Positions 53,684 through 62,956 of a stretch of DNA of 64,000 nucleotides are shown piece after piece. The position numbers and the translations under genes are program-made. Below the pieces are notes generated by a model that was not told the DNA's origin, made no database searches, and saw only the letters and a list, made by a program, of their open reading frames with translations. Position 1 is the stretch's first letter. Every line of letters begins with the position of its first letter. Origin of the DNA: Rhizomicrobium sp. (lineage in GTDB: Bacteria > Pseudomonadota > Alphaproteobacteria > Micropepsales > Micropepsaceae); assembly GCA_037200385.1 (NCBI GenBank), contig JBBCGL010000001.1, positions 2,557,418 to 2,621,417 of the forward strand, written 5' to 3'.

Positions 53684-54397
53684 ATGCCGTCGCTGCTCGG
53701 CGTCCTGAAGCGGGGCTACAACTGGACCAACAAGCGCATCGCGCGGGCGGTCGTTCCGCTTGTCGTCGAGACGCAGGGGCGGAACCTGGCCCTGGTCTCC
53801 CTCGGCGAGGGCGAAGGGGCGTGGATCGTCCCGGTGGAGCTGATCAAGCCGGGCGCCGTCTGTTATTGCGTCGGCGTCGGCCTGAACGCGAGCTTCGACG
53901 TGGCGCTGGCACGAGACCTCCATGCCCAGGTCCATTCCTTCGATCCCACGCCGAGCGCCATCGCGCATATGGGCGAGATCGGCGCCGCCGGGACGGGGAT
54001 CGATTTCCACCCCTGGGGTCTTTGGAAGACGAACGCCCGCCTGCGCTTCTTTGCGCCGATGAACCGGCGCCACGCGAATTATTCGGTGCGCGACATCCAC
54101 GCGACCGGGGAATATTTCGAAGCCGAATGCTTCACGCTCGGAACGCTGATGGAACGGCTCGGCCACCGGCGGATCGACCTGCTGAAGATGGACATCGAAG
54201 GCGCCTGGCGGGATGTGCTGGACGGCATGCTGGGCGACGGCGTGCTTCCGTCGATCCTCTGCGTCGAATTCGACACGCCGACCTCGCTGGGCAAAGTCCT
54301 GCGCATGATCGCGCGGCTGCGCGGCGCCGGCCTGTCCTTCATCCACCGCAACCGCGACAATTATCTGTTCGTCGCGCAGGACCTGCTGAAGTCCTAG
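53684..54397 (+). CDS. FkbM-family methyltransferase
   Basis: 237 residues from ATG 53684 with GGAGG upstream; an in-frame ATG at 53549 has no ribosome-binding site. SAM-binding elements: VCYCVGVGLNASFDVALA and VHSFDPTPSAI, then LLKMDIEGAWRDVLDGML, the conserved KxDxEG of FkbM enzymes. O-methylates a sugar hydroxyl, probably in the polysaccharide. Its stop overlaps the convergent NodZ-like gene by 4 bases. Confidence 0.83.
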   Translation: MPSLLGVLKRGYNWTNKRIARAVVPLVVETQGRNLALVSLGEGEGAWIVPVELIKPGAVCYCVGVGLNASFDVALARDLHAQVHSFDPTPSAIAHMGEIGAAGTGIDFHPWGLWKTNARLRFFAPMNRRHANYSVRDIHATGEYFEAECFTLGTLMERLGHRRIDLLKMDIEGAWRDVLDGMLGDGVLPSILCVEFDTPTSLGKVLRMIARLRGAGLSFIHRNRDNYLFVAQDLLKS

Positions 54398-55362
54398 ATC
54401 CACGAATGGATGGCGCGCTTGGCCAGGACGATCGGCGCATGGCGTTCGACGTCGATGACGTTGCCGTCCGCGAAACCGCCCAGGCATCGCGCCAGATAGG
54501 AAAAGGTCGAGCCTCGCGGATAGACCAGGTAGTCGCAGCGCGACAGCAGGTAGATGTCTTTCAGCGCCTCGATCGCCGAGCGTTCGGGATCGGCGTCGGC
54601 GCGGTTGTAATGCACGGCCTCGCCAGGCGCCGGCAGCCATTTGTCCGTGACGACGACATTGGGATAGCTCTGCTCGAACTGGCGCTGGATGGCGAGGTTG
54701 TCGGTCGCAAGAAAGATCGTCGCCGACGGCGCCCGCGCCAGCAGCGTCGCCACATCCTTGCGAAGCCGCGCGAGCGGGGTGGAGCGGTCGGACTGGCGCA
54801 CATGGACGCCGATCATGGGTCCGCAGAACCGCGCGGCGGCGAAGGCATCGATCTCGGCGGCGATATGCGGCTGCAGCGCGACATAGCGGTCCATCAGAGA
54901 CCGGATCAACGCATGATCGGGCAGGCGCTTCGCAGCCGCGAGCTCACCCGCGAAATGACGGCGGATCCGGCGGAACTTCGGAAGATAGGACCAATAGACG
55001 AGGACGTCCTCGGCTTGGCGGAGCGTCGACAGATCGCAGCAATAGGTCCGATAGACCGTCGGATCCTTGAAGCGGTGCGGATCGAAGGTCCCGATCATCC
55101 GCGACACGGTCCAATCCAGGTGGCTGCGCCAGATGGCGGGCGCAACGCTTGCGACGGTCGGATCGAACGGCCACGACTCCTCGACCACCGGCGACTGGAA
55201 CAGCCGGTGGAAAGCATTGACGCCGGGCGCGGCATAGGCGTCGTCGCGCCAATCCACGACGATGCGTCGCCCCGCCATCCGGCCGAACGCGATCCCGCAA
55301 AGCGTGGAGAGCAGCCTGTTGCCCAGGCCGGCCTTGCCCTTGATGAGAAGCCAGTGCGTCAT
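54394..55362 (-). CDS. NodZ-like fucosyltransferase-family protein
   Basis: 322 residues from ATG 55362. N-terminal GKAGLGNRLLSTLCGIAFGR, HVRQSDR at 187-193 (the HxR/DR GDP-fucose motif of alpha-1,6 fucosyltransferases), IFLATDNLAIQRQF, and YLLSRCDYLVYPRGSTFSYL, the last fucosyltransferase motif. NodZ is the Nod-factor fucosyltransferase. Nothing else here is nodulation-related, so a polysaccharide fucosyl- or 6-deoxy-hexosyl-transfer is more likely. Confidence 0.75.
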   Translation of the reverse strand: MTHWLLIKGKAGLGNRLLSTLCGIAFGRMAGRRIVVDWRDDAYAAPGVNAFHRLFQSPVVEESWPFDPTVASVAPAIWRSHLDWTVSRMIGTFDPHRFKDPTVYRTYCCDLSTLRQAEDVLVYWSYLPKFRRIRRHFAGELAAAKRLPDHALIRSLMDRYVALQPHIAAEIDAFAAARFCGPMIGVHVRQSDRSTPLARLRKDVATLLARAPSATIFLATDNLAIQRQFEQSYPNVVVTDKWLPAPGEAVHYNRADADPERSAIEALKDIYLLSRCDYLVYPRGSTFSYLARCLGGFADGNVIDVERHAPIVLAKRAIHSWI

Positions 55363-55399
55363 GTCCCCGGACTGTGCGATGGCCGCGGCGTTCGATGCG

Positions 55400-56407
55400 T
55401 TATCTACCAGATTTCCGCCGGCACGCGTCCGTAATCCGGAATGCAGCCATGACGGGGAAATGATCGGAGCCCGCATTGTCGTCGACGGTCCATGCCGCCA
55501 CGGCGGTGACGCCCCGCGAGAAAATATAGTCGATCCGGAACAGCGTCCCCAGCATCCCGAAGCGACGCACCCGCGACGGAAATGTGAAACCCAGGCCTGC
55601 GCCGGCGTCATCATTGGCGTCACGCAGGACGGCGCGCAACGGCGCCTGGACGGAATTGAACTCGGTGCTGTTGAGATCGCCGCCGGCGATGACCGGCAGG
55701 GGCTCGTCCGCAACGGACGCGGCCGCCTCCGAAAAGAACCGGCTCTGGGCGGCCACGCCGTTTTGGCCATGCGGCGCGTGGAAGCTCCATAGGCGCAGCG
55801 GACAGCCTCCGACGGTCACGATCGCCGTCGCGCTATCCTGATAGAGCCGGCCCGCGCCGATCGGAAAGCGCGAGAGGATCATCATATCCGCCCCGTGGGC
55901 GGGAAAACCGGCGAATTTCGGGACGGCCGGCAATCGCGCCAGCTCGGCATCCAGCCGCGGCAGGTCGACCAATTGCTGGAGGAAGATCACATCCGGCCGC
56001 TCGCGCGCGATCAGCCGGGCGACCGACGGGAAATCGGAGTTCATCGTACTGACATTGAACGACATGACGCGAAGCTCGCCGGCCGCGGCCGTGCGGCCCC
56101 ACCGTGCGGGATCGAACCGCTTGGCCACCGGCGCCAGGATGAGCAGCCCGACGATCAGTATCGCAAGGGCCGCGGGCCAGGTCCGCGCTGCGGCGAACAG
56201 GAGCGCCGCCGCCGCCGCCAGGAGCGCGAGCCAGGGCGCGGCATAGGCGCCCCAGCGCACCGGCAGGAGATCGTCGCCCACCAGAATCCAGCCGAGAAAC
56301 CACAGCGCGATGGGGGCCGCCAACCCGATGCCGGACGCGAGACAGTATCGGCGCCATCGACTGCTCCGAGTCCAAAAACGCAGTTTGTCCGATAGCCTTC
56401 TCACCAC
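55400..56407 (-). CDS. Membrane-anchored endonuclease/exonuclease/phosphatase-family protein
   Basis: 335 residues. Three membrane segments in the first 100 residues, then the EEP fold: ELRVMSFNVST (N118), IFLQQLVDLP, AGGDLNSTEFNS (D and N), LFRIDYIFSRGV and GSDHFPVMA (His). The metal-binding Glu of the LQE motif is Q145, which would weaken Mg2+ binding. The rest of the site is complete. The fold acts on nucleic acids, inositol phosphates or lipids; the substrate here is unknown. Lies inside the polysaccharide locus. Confidence 0.78.
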   Translation of the reverse strand: MVRRLSDKLRFWTRSSRWRRYCLASGIGLAAPIALWFLGWILVGDDLLPVRWGAYAAPWLALLAAAAALLFAAARTWPAALAILIVGLLILAPVAKRFDPARWGRTAAAGELRVMSFNVSTMNSDFPSVARLIARERPDVIFLQQLVDLPRLDAELARLPAVPKFAGFPAHGADMMILSRFPIGAGRLYQDSATAIVTVGGCPLRLWSFHAPHGQNGVAAQSRFFSEAAASVADEPLPVIAGGDLNSTEFNSVQAPLRAVLRDANDDAGAGLGFTFPSRVRRFGMLGTLFRIDYIFSRGVTAVAAWTVDDNAGSDHFPVMAAFRITDACRRKSGR

Positions 56408-56432
56408 GGCGACATCTCGAGCGCGACGCGCA

Positions 56433-57374
56433 TCAGCCTTGGGTACCGTAGGATTCGCGGCGATGCCGGGCCTGCCACAGCACTTTTCCGACGCCGCCCC
56501 AATATTGGATCCGGTGCCGTTCGGCGGATTCGCTCCGTCCCAGCAGGCCCGCGATCAGGCCGGCCGATGCATGATAGGCCGCCTGTGCCACGCCGGCCGC
56601 CATCCAGAACAGCAGTGCATCGTAGCGGCGCGGCGCGGCCGAGATCTGCAGATAGGCGCGTTGCTGTCCTTGCCGGAAACGACGGTCGGAGAGATAGCGG
56701 CGCTCGAGCCGCGCGCCGGGAACGAATTCGGCGACCGGCGCGTCGGCGGCCCAGACGAAGCGCTTGCCGCGCCGGCGCAGCCGGTACAGCAGGTCGATAT
56801 CCTCGCCCCCCGTCTTGTCGAAGGCGTGCCGAAAGGGCTCGTCGCCGCCATCGAAGCAGGTGGCGCGACGAAAACAGGAATTGCCGGTGCCGAGCAGCGC
56901 CGCAAGGTCGGTGATCGTGGCGCCGTCCGGACGATGCACCTGCCGCGAGTAGAGGCTCGTGGCGAAGTCCTTGAACCGGGCCGGCGGATTCTCGAATTGC
57001 GGGACGACCGGACCGAACGCCACATCCGCTTCGGTCTGGACGAGCGCACAGACCAGTTTCGCCAGCCAGTCGTCGCGCGCGGCGACTTCGTCGTCATCGA
57101 GAAAAACGATGAAATCGCCGTTCGACTCCAAGACGCCCCGGTTTCTCGCGAAGGCAAGTCCCGGCCGGGGCTCGTGGATGCAGCGCAGGCGGACATTCGC
57201 GGCGGCGTCCGACGCAAGCCCTTCAACGATCTGCCTCTGGCTGCCGTCCGGAGAATTGTCGACGACGATGATCTCGACGCCGCCGAACGGCACCTTCTGG
57301 CGCAGGCCGCTTTGAATCGCCTCGACGAGAAGCCTGTCGCGATCGACAGTCGGGATGACGACGTCGACCTGCAT
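56433..57374 (-). CDS. GT2-family glycosyltransferase
   Basis: 313 residues: VDVVIPTVDRDRLLVEAIQS, IIVVDNSPDGSQRQI, PRPGLAFARNRGVLESNGDF and FLDDDEVAARDDWL (DxD for metal-sugar nucleotide), then GGEDIDLLYRLRRRG, the inverting-enzyme ED. Acts on the cytoplasmic face of the membrane. Separated from asnB by 217 bases of divergent intergenic DNA. Confidence 0.85.
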   Translation of the reverse strand: MQVDVVIPTVDRDRLLVEAIQSGLRQKVPFGGVEIIVVDNSPDGSQRQIVEGLASDAAANVRLRCIHEPRPGLAFARNRGVLESNGDFIVFLDDDEVAARDDWLAKLVCALVQTEADVAFGPVVPQFENPPARFKDFATSLYSRQVHRPDGATITDLAALLGTGNSCFRRATCFDGGDEPFRHAFDKTGGEDIDLLYRLRRRGKRFVWAADAPVAEFVPGARLERRYLSDRRFRQGQQRAYLQISAAPRRYDALLFWMAAGVAQAAYHASAGLIAGLLGRSESAERHRIQYWGGVGKVLWQARHRRESYGTQG

Positions 57375-57591
57375 TCAGTCCGGACTCCGGCCACGGCGCA
57401 GCGCCTGGACGACGGTAAGTATTGCGTCCTGCATTCGGCTAAGCAACATGGATGTTGACATCGTTTAATTTAGGCCCTTCACTCCGGAACAACCATCCAA
57501 AAAACTTTCGTTAAATGGAAGTAAAGCGCACCAGCGCAGTTTCGCATGCATAAGACGATTTGCTTGTAAACGATTCGGGGCGGAGTTCGAT

Positions 57592-59469
57592 TTGTGCGGC
57601 ATCTTCGGGTACGCGCTCCGCAGCGAGCCTAGGATACCCGTCCAGCGACTTCAAAGCCTGACTGATCTTCTGGCCCATCGCGGACCGGATGGTTCGGGCG
57701 TCTGGACATCCGCGAAAGACGGATCGACCTGGCAGGTCGGATTCGGTCACCGCCGCCTCGCGATCATCGACCTGACGGCCGGCGGCAGCCAGCCGATGGT
57801 CCATGCGGACCGCTGGGTCCTGTCGCTCAACGGCGAGATCTACAACTACCTCGAGTTGCGCCGCGAGCTCGAGGCGCTGGGATACGGCTTCAAGTCGAAT
57901 TCCGACACCGAAGTGCTGCTGATCGCCTGGGTGGCGTGGGGTGAAGCCGCGCTTGGAAGATTGCGGGGAATGTTCGCGTTTTCGCTGTGGGACGACGTCG
58001 AAAAGACGCTTGTGCTGGTCCGCGACCCGTTCGGCAAGAAGCCGCTGTTCCTCGCGGAGCCCCAGGACGGCATCGTCTTCGCATCGGAGATCGCGCCGAT
58101 CGTCCAATCCGGCCTGGTCGCGGCCGAGCTCGATTCGGCTTCGGTCCGAGACTACCTGCTCAGCCGCTACGTTCCGGGGCCGCACACATTCTACAAGCCG
58201 GTCAAGAAGCTGCCGCCGGGCCATCTTGCGGTCTGGCGGGACGGGCGCCTGGACGTCCGCCGCTACTACACGCCGCCGACCATGGCGGACCGGCCGGTCA
58301 CGGTGCGGAAGTTCGAAGACGCCACCCGCCTGTTCCGGGCCAAGCTGGAGGAATCGATCCGCCTCCGCCTGCGCAGCGACGCGCCGTTCGGCGTCTTCCT
58401 GTCCGGCGGGCTGGATTCGTCCTCCATCGCCGCGCTCATGGCGCGGCAGCTTTCGCAGCCGATCAAGACCTTCTCCGTGGGCTTCCATGAGGCGGAATAT
58501 TCCGAATTGCGCTATGCGCGCGAAATCGCAAGCCTGGTTTCGGCCGAACATCACGAGCTGATCATCGACTGGCGCATCGTCCGCGACCGCATTCCCGACG
58601 CCATCCGGTTTCGCGGCGCGCCATTGTCGGAGCCGGCCGACATCCCGATGCTCGAACTGTCCCGCGCGGCGGCGGGCAGCGTGAAAATGGTATTGACCGG
58701 CGAAGGCGCCGACGAGCTGCTCGCAGGCTATCCCAAATACCGGGCCGAGCCCTGGCTCGACGCGTTCCAGCGATCCTCGCCGGACGGCGTCAAACGGATG
58801 CTGCGTGCCGCCGCCGGCCTTTTGGGCGATCGCGGCCGCCGGCTGCAGATCCTCGCACGCGCCGCGACGGAGCCGGATTTCCAGACGCGCATGCTGGGAT
58901 GGTTCGCCGCGATGGAGCCGGCGCTCCGCGACGACCTGCTGGCGGGCCGCGGCGAAAGGCGGGCCCTCGACGAATTTCCCTTCTCGAGCCGGTCGGCGAG
59001 CGCGATACGCCGGATGCAGCATTTCGACCAGACATCCTACCTTCCGGACAACCTGCTCGAACGCGCCGACCGCATGATGATGGCGGCGGCGATCGAGGGC
59101 CGGATGCCGTTCATGGACGTAGCGCTGGCCGAAACCGTCGCCGGCTTCGACGAGTCGTTCTATGCGCAGGGACGCGGCGGAAAGCGCGTCCTGCGTGCGG
59201 CGATGGCCGGCGTGCTGCCGGCCGAGACGCTCCACCGCAAGAAAGTGGGTTTCCGGGTGCCGGTGGGCGTCTGGTTCCGGACGAGCATGCGCAGCTATGT
59301 GACGGATCTGCTGCTTGCGCCCGATGCGCGCATCGCGGGGATGCTGGACCGGCAGTGCGTCGCCCGCGTGCTGGCCGAGCATGAGGACGGGCGGAAGAAC
59401 CACGAATCCGCGATCTGGACTCTGATCAATCTCGAAGAGTTTCTGCGCGGTTCCGCGATCTCGGTATAG
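57592..59469 (+). CDS. asnB: Glutamine-hydrolysing asparagine-synthase-like amidotransferase
   Basis: 625 residues with a TTG start (GGAG upstream), which places the catalytic Cys at position 2 (MCGIFGY). Ntn-hydrolase domain with HRRLAIIDL, NGEIYNYLELR and SNSDTEVLL, then the synthetase domain with S271-GGLDSSS ATP-pyrophosphatase loop and TGEGADELLAGYPKY. Asn synthetase-like enzymes inside polysaccharide loci (WbpS type) often amidate sugar uronic acids. algD directly follows in the same direction, so amidation of mannuronate is plausible inference. Confidence 0.88.
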   Translation: MCGIFGYALRSEPRIPVQRLQSLTDLLAHRGPDGSGVWTSAKDGSTWQVGFGHRRLAIIDLTAGGSQPMVHADRWVLSLNGEIYNYLELRRELEALGYGFKSNSDTEVLLIAWVAWGEAALGRLRGMFAFSLWDDVEKTLVLVRDPFGKKPLFLAEPQDGIVFASEIAPIVQSGLVAAELDSASVRDYLLSRYVPGPHTFYKPVKKLPPGHLAVWRDGRLDVRRYYTPPTMADRPVTVRKFEDATRLFRAKLEESIRLRLRSDAPFGVFLSGGLDSSSIAALMARQLSQPIKTFSVGFHEAEYSELRYAREIASLVSAEHHELIIDWRIVRDRIPDAIRFRGAPLSEPADIPMLELSRAAAGSVKMVLTGEGADELLAGYPKYRAEPWLDAFQRSSPDGVKRMLRAAAGLLGDRGRRLQILARAATEPDFQTRMLGWFAAMEPALRDDLLAGRGERRALDEFPFSSRSASAIRRMQHFDQTSYLPDNLLERADRMMMAAAIEGRMPFMDVALAETVAGFDESFYAQGRGGKRVLRAAMAGVLPAETLHRKKVGFRVPVGVWFRTSMRSYVTDLLLAPDARIAGMLDRQCVARVLAEHEDGRKNHESAIWTLINLEEFLRGSAISV

Positions 59470-59559
59470 CGCCGCCGTCCGGCGCGGCATTCGGCGCGCC
59501 GATTGCCGTGGTTGGCGGCAATCTCCCCTGCTAGTGTCGCGAAAGGCGACGGGGGGATC

Positions 59560-60873
59560 ATGCGTATCGCGGTATTTGGACTTGGCTATGTCGGGACGGT
59601 GTCGGCCGCTTGCCTGGCCGAACGCGGACACGACGTGACCGGAGTCGACAAGAGCCAGACCAAGGTCGCTTTCATCAACAACGGGGAGACGCCGGTCATC
59701 GAGGCCGAGGTCGCGGGGCTCATCGCGCGCGCGCGCGCCGATGGACGGCTGCGCGCGACCACCGATGCCGCGGACGCCGTGGGCGCCAGCGACCTGTCGC
59801 TGATCTGCGTCGGCACCCCCAGCGCGCGCAACGGCAATCTCGACGTTTCGGCGATCCGCGCGGTCTGCGAGGAGATCGGTGCGGCCTTGAAGGGCCAGGA
59901 TCGGCGCCATCACGTCGTCATCCGCTCGACGGTCCTGCCGGGCACGCTGCACGACGTCGTCATTCCGGCGCTCGAGGCCGCCAGCGGCAAGCGGGCGCAC
60001 CGCGATTTCGGCGTCGGCGTGAACCCGGAATTCCTGCGCGAGGGCACCGCGGTCCGGGACTTCCACAATCCGCCCAAGACGGTGATCGGCGCGACCGATG
60101 CCGATACGATCGCCTGCGTCACCGCACTGTATGAAGGCCTGCCCGGTCCGCTGATCGTGTTTCCGCCCGAGACGGCCGAGATGGTCAAATACGCCGACAA
60201 TTGCTGGCATGCGCTGAAAGTCGCCTTCGCCAACGAGATCGGGAACATCTGCCAGGCGCGCGGCGTCGACAGCCATGCGCTGATGGATGCGTTCGTCCAG
60301 GACACGAAGCTCAACATCTCGCCGGTCTATCTCAAGCCGGGCTTTGCCTTCGGGGGCTCCTGCTTGCCCAAGGATTGCCGCGCCCTGACCTATTTCGGCC
60401 GCAGCCACGACCTGGAATTGCCGGTGCTCGACGCGATCCTGAAAAGCAACGTCCATCAGGTCGAGCGCGCCTTGCAGAAGATCGTCGGCCTGGGGGGGCG
60501 CCGGATCTCGCTTCTCGGCCTCAGCTTCAAGGAAGGGACCGACGACCTGCGCGAGAGCCCGCTGGTCGAGCTGGCGGAGCGGCTGATCGGCAAGGGGTAT
60601 CAGCTGCGCATCTTCGACCGCAACGTGCAGCTCGCCCGCCTCGTCGGCGCGAACCGCGACTACATCCTCCACACGATTCCGCATCTTTCCGACCTGATGC
60701 TCGACACCGTCGACGCGGCGATCGGCCATGCCGAGATCCTGGTCGTCGGCAATCGCGATCCGGCGTTCGCAAGCCTCGCCGGTCGCCTGACACCGCAGCA
60801 GACGCTGGTCGATCTCGTGCGCTTCCGCGAGTTGGAGACGCTGGGAGGGAACTACATTGGCATCAACTGGTAG
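59560..60873 (+). CDS. algD: GDP-mannose 6-dehydrogenase
   Basis: Oxidises GDP-mannose to GDP-mannuronate with two NAD+. 437 residues: N-terminal FGLGYVGTVSAACLAERGHD, ICVGTPSARNGNLDVS, NPEFLREGTAV, MVKYADNCWHALKVAFANEIG and the catalytic Cys in FAFGGSCLPKDCRAL, then LLGLSFKEGTDDLRESP. Close to AlgD rather than UDP-glucose dehydrogenase (no UDP-specific insert). ATG follows GGGGGGAT. No manC/algA is in the window. Overlaps the next gene by 17 bases. Confidence 0.92.
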   Translation: MRIAVFGLGYVGTVSAACLAERGHDVTGVDKSQTKVAFINNGETPVIEAEVAGLIARARADGRLRATTDAADAVGASDLSLICVGTPSARNGNLDVSAIRAVCEEIGAALKGQDRRHHVVIRSTVLPGTLHDVVIPALEAASGKRAHRDFGVGVNPEFLREGTAVRDFHNPPKTVIGATDADTIACVTALYEGLPGPLIVFPPETAEMVKYADNCWHALKVAFANEIGNICQARGVDSHALMDAFVQDTKLNISPVYLKPGFAFGGSCLPKDCRALTYFGRSHDLELPVLDAILKSNVHQVERALQKIVGLGGRRISLLGLSFKEGTDDLRESPLVELAERLIGKGYQLRIFDRNVQLARLVGANRDYILHTIPHLSDLMLDTVDAAIGHAEILVVGNRDPAFASLAGRLTPQQTLVDLVRFRELETLGGNYIGINW

Positions 60874-62128
60874 TTCTCGCGGCGGCGTCCTGATCATCGT
60901 GGAGAACCTGCCGGTGCCGTTCGACCGGCGGGTCTGGTCCGAGGCGACGACCCTGCAGGCCGCGGGCTATCGCGTGGCGGTGATCTGCCCAAAGGGGGCG
61001 GACGCGCGGAAATCCCATGAAGTCCTGGACGGCATCCACATCTATCGCCATCCGCTGCCGTTCGATGCCGAGGGCGGGCTCGGCTATGTCGTCGAATATG
61101 CCAGCGCGCTGTTTTTCGAATTCGTCCTGACCTGCTGGATCTGGCTGCGGCACGGCTTCGACGTGATCCATGCCTGCAACCCGCCCGACACGATCTTCCT
61201 GATCGCATGGCCCTTCAAGCTCCTCGGCAAGAAGTTCCTGTTCGATCACCACGACATCAACCCCGAACTCTATCTGGCGAAATTCGGCAGCAAGGACCGC
61301 TTCTATCAACTCCTCTGCTGGCTGGAGCGCTGCACCTTCCATGCCGCCGACGCCTCGCTCGCCACCAACGAATCCTACCGGCGGATCGCGATCGAACGCG
61401 GCGGCATGGCGCCGGACAAGGTTTTCGTCGTGCGCTCCGGACCCAAGCTGGAGCGCCTGCGCATCGTGCCGCCGAACGCCGCACGCAAGCACGGCGCCCG
61501 CCACCTGATCGGCTATGTCGGCGTGATCGGCCAGCAGGAGGGGATCGATCTTCTTCTCGAAGCGGCGAAGCACATGACCCAGACGCTCGGCCGGACGGAT
61601 ATCCGCTTCGCCATCATCGGCGGCGGACCGGCGCTGAACGCGATGAAGGCGCTCTCCGTCCGGCTGGGCGTCGACGGCCAGGTCGAATTCTACGGCCGCG
61701 TCCCGGACGACGTGCTGCTGGAGGTGCTGAACACCGCCGATGTCTGCGTCAATCCCGACCGCGTCAACGCGATGAACGACAAATCGACCATGAACAAGAT
61801 CATGGAATACATGGCGCTCGCCAAGCCAATCGTGCAGTTCGAGCTAACCGAGGGGCGTTACTCCGCCGGCGAGGCGTCGCTTTATGCGGCGCCCAACGAT
61901 CCGGTGGATTTCGCGCGCAAAATCCTTGAGCTCCTCGACGATCCGGCCAAGCGGGCCGCCATGGGCGCGTTCGGCCGCAACCGGGTCGAGACGGAACTCG
62001 TATGGGAGCGCGAGGCGCCCAAATTGCTCGCGGCCTATGACTGCCTGCTGCACCCGAAAATCGGATCGCAATCCGCTTCGGCATCCGCCGCGAACTCCGG
62101 CATGGCTCCGCCGGCCAATCGCAACTAA
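60857..62128 (+). CDS. GT4-family glycosyltransferase (WbuB-like)
   Basis: 423 residues from TTG 60857 within the algD end, with GGGAGGG at 60843-60849. GT-B fold: VLIIVENLPVPFDRRVWSEA, PDTIFLIAWPFKLLGKKFLF, HHDINPELYLAKFG, and the donor-binding C-terminus (GYVGVIGQQEGIDLLLEAAK, VNPDRVNAMNDKSTMNKIME, E-x7-E-like). Similar to WbuB N-acetylfucosamine transferases. Confidence 0.86.
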   Translation: MASTGSSRGGVLIIVENLPVPFDRRVWSEATTLQAAGYRVAVICPKGADARKSHEVLDGIHIYRHPLPFDAEGGLGYVVEYASALFFEFVLTCWIWLRHGFDVIHACNPPDTIFLIAWPFKLLGKKFLFDHHDINPELYLAKFGSKDRFYQLLCWLERCTFHAADASLATNESYRRIAIERGGMAPDKVFVVRSGPKLERLRIVPPNAARKHGARHLIGYVGVIGQQEGIDLLLEAAKHMTQTLGRTDIRFAIIGGGPALNAMKALSVRLGVDGQVEFYGRVPDDVLLEVLNTADVCVNPDRVNAMNDKSTMNKIMEYMALAKPIVQFELTEGRYSAGEASLYAAPNDPVDFARKILELLDDPAKRAAMGAFGRNRVETELVWEREAPKLLAAYDCLLHPKIGSQSASASAANSGMAPPANRN

Positions 62129-62155
62129 GCTGGCCTGCCGCTTCCTGGCGATCTT

Positions 62156-62956
62156 ATGAACGACGTCGCATCTGCATTGGGCCGTGTCGGCCGCTCGCTT
62201 CGCGCGGCCTTCACCGGCGGGCGGCGGGACCACGCCAAGCCGTCGCGCGTCCCCGAAGGCGCGCTCGTCTACGCCATCGGCGACATCCATGGCCGCAGCG
62301 ATCTGCTGGCGGCGCTGGTCGCGCGGATCGAGGAGGATGTGCAGGCCCGCGCGGCGGCACAGCGCCCCATCGTCGTGTTCGTCGGCGACTATGTCGACCG
62401 CGGATCGGATTCGCGCGGCGTGATCGATCTTCTTCTGACCGGACTCCCGCGCGGATGGGACTGCCACTTCCTCAAAGGCAATCACGAGGAGGCTTTGCTC
62501 GATTTCCTGGGCGATCCGAAATTCGGCGAGGTCTGGCGCGATTTCGGCGGCTTGCAGACCCTCACCAGCTATGGCGTGGCGATCCTGCGTCAGGGGGCCG
62601 AGATCGACTGGCCCGCGACGGCGCGGGCCTTCGCAGCCGCTTTTCCGCGCGAGCATCTCGATTTTCTCAACAACCTGCGCCTGCATGCGGCCATCGGCGA
62701 CTATGTCTTCGTCCATGCCGGGGTGCGGCCGCGGATTCCGCTCGAATACCAGTCGGAGCGCGATCTCCTCTGGATCCGCGAAGAGTTCACCGCCGCCGGG
62801 CGCGCCCTGCCGCAGACCGTGGTCTATGGGCACACGCCCCATGAAGACGTCGTCGTCGGCCCGGGCCGCATCGGCATCGACACCGGGGCCTATGCGACGG
62901 GCAAGCTAACGGCTGCCGGGTTCCATGGCGCCGAGGTCTGGTACCTGTCGACCTGA
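62156..62956 (+). CDS. Calcineurin-type serine/threonine phosphatase
   Basis: 266 residues of the PPP/metallophosphoesterase family: GDIHG 42-46, GDYVDRG 77-83, GNHE 108-111, VHAGV and YGHTPHE near the C-terminus, so the dimetal site is complete. ATG 62156. Closely follows the GT4 gene and may control the locus by dephosphorylation. Protein or nucleotide substrate undetermined. The 3' end overlaps the convergent gene by 51 bases. Confidence 0.87.
   Translation: MNDVASALGRVGRSLRAAFTGGRRDHAKPSRVPEGALVYAIGDIHGRSDLLAALVARIEEDVQARAAAQRPIVVFVGDYVDRGSDSRGVIDLLLTGLPRGWDCHFLKGNHEEALLDFLGDPKFGEVWRDFGGLQTLTSYGVAILRQGAEIDWPATARAFAAAFPREHLDFLNNLRLHAAIGDYVFVHAGVRPRIPLEYQSERDLLWIREEFTAAGRALPQTVVYGHTPHEDVVVGPGRIGIDTGAYATGKLTAAGFHGAEVWYLST

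Noticed and set aside
54394-55362. Nodulation locus
   Set aside because: Only the single NodZ-like protein is present; no nodABC or regulatory nod boxes.
57451-57483. TTGACA at 57455 as asnB promoter
   Set aside because: No acceptable -10 hexamer at 16-18 bases (TTCACT at 17).
57511-60897. 1128-residue minus-strand frame over asnB and algD
   Set aside because: Shadow of two genes with complete catalytic motifs on the plus strand.
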